Positions 6,724 through 10,434 of a stretch of DNA of 10,434 nucleotides are shown piece after piece. The stretch spans positions 1 to 10,434 of the forward strand of contig JAEUSA010000014.1 of NCBI GenBank assembly GCA_016788945.1, written 5' to 3'. Positions within the stretch are counted from its first letter, which is position 1, and each line of letters begins with the position of its first letter. The notes beneath the pieces were generated by a model. It was not told where the DNA came from. It made no database searches and saw only the letters and a program-made list of their open reading frames with translations. Both the position numbers and the translations under genes were made by a program. The stretch is from Leptospiraceae bacterium (GTDB lineage: Bacteria; Spirochaetota; Leptospiria; Turneriellales; Turneriellaceae).

Positions 6724-7650
6724 CTACGGGGAATCTGTTGCGACGACTTTATTACGACCGCTGTTCTTGGCGAGGTATAAACGCTTATCCGAAAGTTCAA
6801 CGAGGCCTTCGATCAGGTTTTCTGCGGGTGCCTCTTCGATTGAAACCAGCCCGGCGCTGAATGTATAATCGATGCGTTTGCCCGCGATGACGCAGGGGTG
6901 TTCGATCAAGGACGCGCGGATGCGCTGCAGCAGATCGAGGCTTTTGGCGATGGAACAGTCGAAAAACTGTATGACGAACTCTTCGCCGCCGAATCTCGCG
7001 AGGATGTCATATTTTCTGATCTGGCTGCGCACCGTCTGCGTAAAATGTTGCAGTACTGTGTCGCCTGCTTCGTGGCCGTGTTCGTCGTTGACCTTTTTGA
7101 AAAAATCGATATCGAGCATGGCAAGGCATAAATTGCGGTGCATGCGTTGCGCATAGCTGAGGTTCGACTCAACCGCTTCGAAAAAGTAGCGGCGGTTGTA
7201 GGCGCCCGTCAGATAGTCGGTGACCGAACGCAGCCGCAGGTCTTGCTCGAGATGTTTCAGACGCAAAGCGGCGCGCATGCGGGCCTTGAGTTCGCGCTGC
7301 ATGACCGGTTTAGTCACATAGTCGTGACCGCCGACTTCGAAACCACGTTCGATATCATCGGCGCTTTCGAGAGAGGTTACGAATATCACCGGTATCATTT
7401 CGTACTCAGAATTCCGTTTGAGTTGTTGTGTGAGTTCAAAGCCCGAGATCTCTTTGAGCATGATGTCCATGAGAATCAGATCGGGCGGTTCTTCGGCCAT
7501 ATGCGCCCAAAAATCGATCAGATTGCGCGCCCTGATCGGTTCAAATTCTTCTGACAGCAATGCCTCGAGGTAGAGGCTTTCTACCTCAGAATCATCGACG
7601 ATAAGCACCCGCGGCTTGCGGTTGCCTGATCCCTCCGAGACCGGGTTCAT
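6724..7650 (-). CDS. Response regulator with GGDEF output (diguanylate cyclase)
   Basis: This cytosolic two-domain signalling protein is predicted to make cyclic-di-GMP from two GTP when its receiver is phosphorylated. Receiver domain (about 13-130): acidic pair D19/D20, phospho-acceptor D62 in LILMDIMLKEISGFEL, switch residue T92 and K114 (VTKP). The resulting architecture is PleD/WspR-like with a single receiver. GGDEF domain (about 143-304): LTGAYNRRYF, metal-binding aspartates in MLDIDFFKKVND (about 178-189), active-site GGEEF at 221-225, and an RxxD inhibitory site (RKYD, 212-215) at the correct distance, so product feedback inhibition is expected. All catalytic residues look intact, in the common GGEEF variant. 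No histidine kinase is encoded nearby, so the input is unknown. It follows fabH by 55 bp and may be co-transcribed. The phosphodiesterase gene beyond fabH may oppose it. Confidence 0.95.
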   Translation of the reverse strand: MNPVSEGSGNRKPRVLIVDDSEVESLYLEALLSEEFEPIRARNLIDFWAHMAEEPPDLILMDIMLKEISGFELTQQLKRNSEYEMIPVIFVTSLESADDIERGFEVGGHDYVTKPVMQRELKARMRAALRLKHLEQDLRLRSVTDYLTGAYNRRYFFEAVESNLSYAQRMHRNLCLAMLDIDFFKKVNDEHGHEAGDTVLQHFTQTVRSQIRKYDILARFGGEEFVIQFFDCSIAKSLDLLQRIRASLIEHPCVIAGKRIDYTFSAGLVSIEEAPAENLIEGLVELSDKRLYLAKNSGRNKVVATDSP

Positions 7651-7705
7651 GGGGTTGTACGAATGAATATTGCCCGGTACCGTAAACCGGTATTTGCTCC
7701 GGCTC

Positions 7706-8713
7706 TCACCACCGCATCACCATTGCGCCGAAGGTGAAGCCCGCTCCATAGGCGGTCATCAGCACCGCAGCATTCGGCACCAACTGGCCCGCTTGTTGTG
7801 CCATATCGAGCGAAACGGGAATTACCGCAGTTGAGAGCGAACCGTATTGAGACAAAATATCGGGAATATTTTCAACCGGATAGCCTATTTGGTCGGCGAG
7901 TTTGCTAATCACATGCTTGTTTGTCTGGTGTGGCAGAAATACTGAGACATCGCGTGCGTTGAGACCTGCCTGCCTGAGCACGGCATCCATTGCACGCGGC
8001 ACATGCGTGAGCGAAAGTTTCATAATGGCACGCCCGTTCATTTTGGTATGATAATCCCCCTGCGCGCTTGCGCTATGGTTCTCGAGTTGCTTTAAGGGTG
8101 AATTGAGAGCGGAGTTATAGGGTGTTCTGAGTACGATGCCTTCAGAATACTCGGCGCCGGTTTCCACGGCGAGTATGCCCGCCCTATCGTCGGGTGAAAG
8201 TACCACGGCACCGGCACCGTCACCGAAGAGTACTGCGTTGCGATCGCCGCTCGGTTGGTTTGTCGCCTCGTCATCATGCCAGAGGAATCCGGTGGAAAGC
8301 GCGTCGCTGCCGATAACGAGCACCGATTTGCGCGAGGTTTCGACGTATGGTTTCGCCTGCGCCAGAGCGTATAAAAATCCCGTACAACCCGCTTGCAGGT
8401 CATAACCCGGTACCAAACCCAGACCGAGATTGTGCGCGATGCGGCAGGCAGTCGCCGGATACAGAGTGTCGGGGGAATTTGTCGCGCAAATAACCAGCCC
8501 GATGTCGTCGCGTTTGGCCTGTGCAAGGGCTGCCGCAGCGGCTTTGCTTCCCATGTCGGCTGTGGTTTCACCCGGTGCGATGGCCGAACGTGTCACCACA
8601 CCGATGTTTTCCCTGATCCATGCGTCATTCGTGGGAATTATCTTTTCGAGTTCGGTGTTCGACACCCGTCGTGCCGGAATATAGGAGCCAACACCCGTAA
8701 TGCGCGCGTACAT
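7706..8713 (-). CDS. fabH: Beta-ketoacyl-ACP synthase III-like protein, catalytic Asn replaced
   Basis: FabH condenses acetyl-CoA with malonyl-ACP to start fatty-acid chains. From ATG 8713 the protein is 335 residues, against about 317 for E. coli FabH, and opens with the family start MYARITGVGSYIPARR. The nucleophile lies in DLQAGCTGFLYAL (C110) and the catalytic histidine in LPHQTNKHV (H262). VLFGDGAGAVVL (about 161-172) and the C-terminal AYGAGFTFGAMVMRW are typical. At the place of the third catalytic residue (E. coli N274 in HGNTSAAS) this protein reads YGSLSTAVIP, so Asn is Ser292; the codon TCG is clear. The acyl-CoA-site Arg-Thr of WIVTRTG is also changed, to WIRENIG. It may therefore be a divergent KAS III with another substrate (compare the OleA, PqsD and CerJ relatives), not the housekeeping enzyme. 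An in-frame ATG at 8794 with AGGAA upstream would add 27 residues that do not look family-like. Confidence 0.85.
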   Translation of the reverse strand: MYARITGVGSYIPARRVSNTELEKIIPTNDAWIRENIGVVTRSAIAPGETTADMGSKAAAAALAQAKRDDIGLVICATNSPDTLYPATACRIAHNLGLGLVPGYDLQAGCTGFLYALAQAKPYVETSRKSVLVIGSDALSTGFLWHDDEATNQPSGDRNAVLFGDGAGAVVLSPDDRAGILAVETGAEYSEGIVLRTPYNSALNSPLKQLENHSASAQGDYHTKMNGRAIMKLSLTHVPRAMDAVLRQAGLNARDVSVFLPHQTNKHVISKLADQIGYPVENIPDILSQYGSLSTAVIPVSLDMAQQAGQLVPNAAVLMTAYGAGFTFGAMVMRW

Positions 8714-8739
8714 CCGGAATACTGGTGGCGCCGGTCGCA

Positions 8740-8772
8740 GCGTAAACGGAAATTCTGAAAGGGGGTTTACGC
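8740..8772. promoter_or_regulatory. Perfect 8-bp inverted repeat in the divergent fabH/EAL spacer
   Basis: GCGTAAAC (8740-8747) and GTTTACGC (8765-8772) are perfect inverted copies separated by 17 bp, lying between two divergently transcribed genes. This layout fits a dimeric regulator's operator or a stem-loop in the fabH leader. If fabH starts at 8794, the repeat is inside its coding sequence. No confident -35/-10 pair could be assigned to either direction. Confidence 0.35.
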
Positions 8773-8810
8773 CGGCCGAGCGAAGTGTCTCCATGCCCGG
8801 TTCCTGAACT

Positions 8811-9998
8811 ATGCCGAATCGTATCCGACGGGTATATAAAGCGGGTGAAAACATCTTCAGCGAAGGTGAACGGCAAGATATCGCCTTCATCATCGAAGAG
8901 GGCGAAGTAGAAATTTGGACGACGATCAATGGCGAAAAAAGTATTCTCAACCAATTGCACGGCGGTGCGCTGTTTGGCGAGTTAGCCCTTGTCGACCGTC
9001 AGCCGCGGTCGGCATCGGCCACTGCCATTACCGATACCATACTCACCGTCGTCACGCAGCAACAAGTCGACGAACGTCTGAGCGATTCTGATCCGATTCT
9101 GCGCATGGTGCTCTTTGTCGTGATGCGCCATTTTCGTTCTGAAGTCGAACGCTCGCGCGCACGGTATGGTCCGTATGCCCGTGAGGTATCCTCAGCCTCG
9201 GCGGTGGATTTCTCACAGCGGAAAATCGACGAAGCGATTCAATTGATCAGAACCGAAGCAGAACTAAAGGCGGCGATGGAGAACAATGAGTTTCACCTGC
9301 TCTACCAACCGATTCATGAACTGAAAACGCAGAAGATTGCGGGGCTCGAAGCGCTCATCCGCTGGAAGTCACCCGCGCGCGGTGAAATTATGCCCGCTGC
9401 CTTCATGCCGCTCGCCGAGACCACTTCGCTGATTATTCCGATCGGCAACTGGGTGATCGATGCCGGGCTCAGGGATTATCTGTTATTCCGCGAAACTTGT
9501 AATGCCGATGTAACCCTGAGCTTTAATCTCGCACGCCGGCAAATGGAGAACCAAGCGTTTCTGCCTTTTCTCAGTGAGCAGGTCGCGAACCGCGGCATAC
9601 CTGCGGCAAACATCAAACTCGAAATGCTAGAGAGAAATCTTTTCCAGTCAGATACCGTCAACAGCTGGATTCAGGAATGTGTCGCGCGCGGTTTCAGTAT
9701 CTTGCTCGACGACTTCGGCACCGGCTATTCGAGCCTGCAATACCTGCAGGAGTATAAACCCGCAGCACTCAAGATTGACCGTTCCTTTGTCAAAGGGCTT
9801 GGTGTGCGCCAAGAAAGCGAGCGCATATGTAAAGCTGTGGTCGAACTCGCCCATGCGCTCGGCATTGGTGTGATTGCCGAAGGCGTCGAAACTTTGCAGC
9901 AGGCCCGGATGCTTGCAGACATGGGTTGCCAGCAGGCACAAGGGTATTTCTTCTCGCCGCCGCTTCCGGCTCAGGCAATTGCTCAGCGGCTTAGTTAA
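8811..9998 (+). CDS. Cyclic-nucleotide-binding domain fused to EAL c-di-GMP phosphodiesterase
   Basis: This cytosolic 395-residue protein is predicted to hydrolyse cyclic-di-GMP to pGpG under control of a cNMP sensor. Residues about 7-115 form a Crp-like cNMP-binding beta-roll; the phosphate-binding cassette FGELALVDRQPRSASATA (55-72) keeps the Gly-Glu and Arg-Ser-Ala residues that hold the ligand, so cAMP or cGMP binding is plausible. No Crp-type DNA-binding domain follows. A linker (about 116-150) leads to an EAL domain (about 151-395). Its key residues are present: E180 (LEALIRW), N239 (SFNLARRQM), E271/E274 (KLEMLER), D300-D301 (LDDFGTGYSSL), K321 (LKIDRSFV), E357 (IAEGVET) and Q375 (GCQQAQGYFF), so it is probably active. 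An in-frame stop at 8805-8807 fixes ATG 8811 as the earliest start. Its stop codon overlaps the convergent galactokinase stop. The opposing diguanylate cyclase lies 1.2 kb away. Confidence 0.94.
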   Translation: MPNRIRRVYKAGENIFSEGERQDIAFIIEEGEVEIWTTINGEKSILNQLHGGALFGELALVDRQPRSASATAITDTILTVVTQQQVDERLSDSDPILRMVLFVVMRHFRSEVERSRARYGPYAREVSSASAVDFSQRKIDEAIQLIRTEAELKAAMENNEFHLLYQPIHELKTQKIAGLEALIRWKSPARGEIMPAAFMPLAETTSLIIPIGNWVIDAGLRDYLLFRETCNADVTLSFNLARRQMENQAFLPFLSEQVANRGIPAANIKLEMLERNLFQSDTVNSWIQECVARGFSILLDDFGTGYSSLQYLQEYKPAALKIDRSFVKGLGVRQESERICKAVVELAHALGIGVIAEGVETLQQARMLADMGCQQAQGYFFSPPLPAQAIAQRLS

Positions 9999-10434
9999 CT
10001 CAGCCGGCGTGCGCCGTCGCTGATGACGACGTCATAGACCAATGGTTTATGCCCGAATTTTTTTTCGAATGATTCGCTGCAGCGCGCGATGACTGTCTCG
10101 CGTGCGGTTTCGCTGACGAGATTGATCGTACAGCCGCCGAAACCGCCGCCCATCATGCGCGCGCCGGCGGTGCCCGGCAGCTGTGCCGCGGTATCGACTA
10201 AATGGTCGAGTTCGTCGCAGCTGACCGAGTACAGGTGGCGCAGGCCCGCGTGGCTGGCAAACATCTCTTTGCCGAACGCGGTAAAGTCGCCGGCCTTAAG
10301 AAACCCGACGCCTCTCAGCAGGCGGATGTTCTCTTCAACCACGTAGCGGCAGCGTGAAAAAACGGTTTCTCCCATTTCACGGCGACTCTCTTCGAGCATG
10401 GGTAAATCCGCATCGCGCAGACTTTTGACGTGGG
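9995..10434 (-). CDS. galK: Galactokinase, C-terminal part (5' end outside window)
   Basis: Galactokinase phosphorylates galactose to galactose-1-phosphate with ATP, the first committed step of the Leloir pathway. Only the last ~146 codons are present. The frame is open to the right edge, so the ATG at 10399 is internal. The window shows the galactokinase pattern VKSLRDADLP, then FSRCRYVVEEN (family consensus RRA-RHVV-EN), an FGKEMFASH segment (the conserved helix that usually reads ...G.LM..SH), ELDHLVDTA, and the GHMP-kinase C-terminal glycine motif GARMMGGGFGGCTINLV. The tail ending PLVYDVVISDGARRLS is typical of the end of the enzyme. The N-terminal galactose-binding signature and the ATP-binding GHMP motif lie outside. 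The stop codon (TAA at 9997-9995) overlaps the stop of the EAL gene on the other strand. Other sugar GHMP kinases are less likely because of the SH and EN motifs. Confidence 0.9.
   Translation of the reverse strand, partial: HVKSLRDADLPMLEESRREMGETVFSRCRYVVEENIRLLRGVGFLKAGDFTAFGKEMFASHAGLRHLYSVSCDELDHLVDTAAQLPGTAGARMMGGGFGGCTINLVSETARETVIARCSESFEKKFGHKPLVYDVVISDGARRLS

Noticed and set aside
7680..7690. Second copy of CGTAAAC upstream of the diguanylate cyclase gene, like the arm of the fabH/EAL dyad
   Set aside because: A 7-base match is expected about once by chance in both strands of 10 kb, and another lies inside pcrA (about 4612). There is no matching inverted arm.
7650..7705. Adjacent palindromes (ACCGGT, GGTACC) in the fabH-cyclase gap as a terminator
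   Set aside because: The arms are short, overlap each other and are not followed by a T-run on the minus strand.
8714..8950. Minus-strand extension of the fabH frame by 79 codons
   Set aside because: Most of it overlaps the cNMP-binding domain of the divergent EAL gene and has no FabH-like sequence. Only the last 27 codons, from ATG 8794, remain debatable.

Overview
The window reads as a piece of chromosome from a moderately GC-rich bacterium. The gene set is mostly housekeeping and signalling: sigma factor, glycine cleavage T-protein, UvrD/PcrA helicase, haem O synthase, diguanylate cyclase, ketoacyl-ACP synthase III, cyclic-di-GMP phosphodiesterase and galactokinase. From family resemblance and the mix of c-di-GMP proteins and haem-copper oxidase biogenesis, my best guess is a spirochaete of the Leptospiraceae (Turneriella- or Leptonema-like). 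That guess is inference; no rRNA or tRNA is present to anchor it. I see no mobile element, CRISPR array, tRNA or rRNA.

Layout. Position 2-865 (+) is the 3' part of a sigma-70-like factor that runs in from the left edge. It converges stop-to-stop on a seven-gene run on the minus strand. In transcription order that run is fabH-like (8713-7706), receiver-GGDEF diguanylate cyclase (7650-6724), ctaB/cyoE-type prenyltransferase (6641-5775), pcrA/uvrD helicase (5758-3521), a HEAT-like protein (3517-2894), gcvT (2796-1729), and a helical protein with a C-terminal cold-shock-like domain (1729-866). Gaps within the run are 55, 82, 16, 3 and 97 bp, followed by a 1-base stop/start overlap, so pcrA-HEAT and gcvT-CSD are probably translationally coupled. 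A cNMP-binding/EAL phosphodiesterase gene (8811-9998, +) diverges from fabH across a 97-bp spacer that holds a perfect 8-bp inverted repeat. It converges on a partial galactokinase gene (10434-9995, -), and the two stop codons overlap. No gene-free stretch reaches 300 bp; the longest are 97 bp.

How the genes relate. The diguanylate cyclase and the phosphodiesterase sit on either side of fabH and could form a local c-di-GMP make/break pair, the first driven by phosphorylation and the second by a cyclic nucleotide. The other neighbours look like a metabolically mixed run: lipid initiation, haem O, DNA repair, one-carbon metabolism.

What stands out. No clearly new multi-gene system is visible. 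The items most worth a second look are the FabH homologue with Ser where the catalytic Asn should be, the HEPN-like/cold-shock fusion coupled to gcvT, the sigma factor with a long charged insert and two region-4-like segments, the cNMP-EAL/GGDEF neighbourhood, and the near absence of Shine-Dalgarno sequences.
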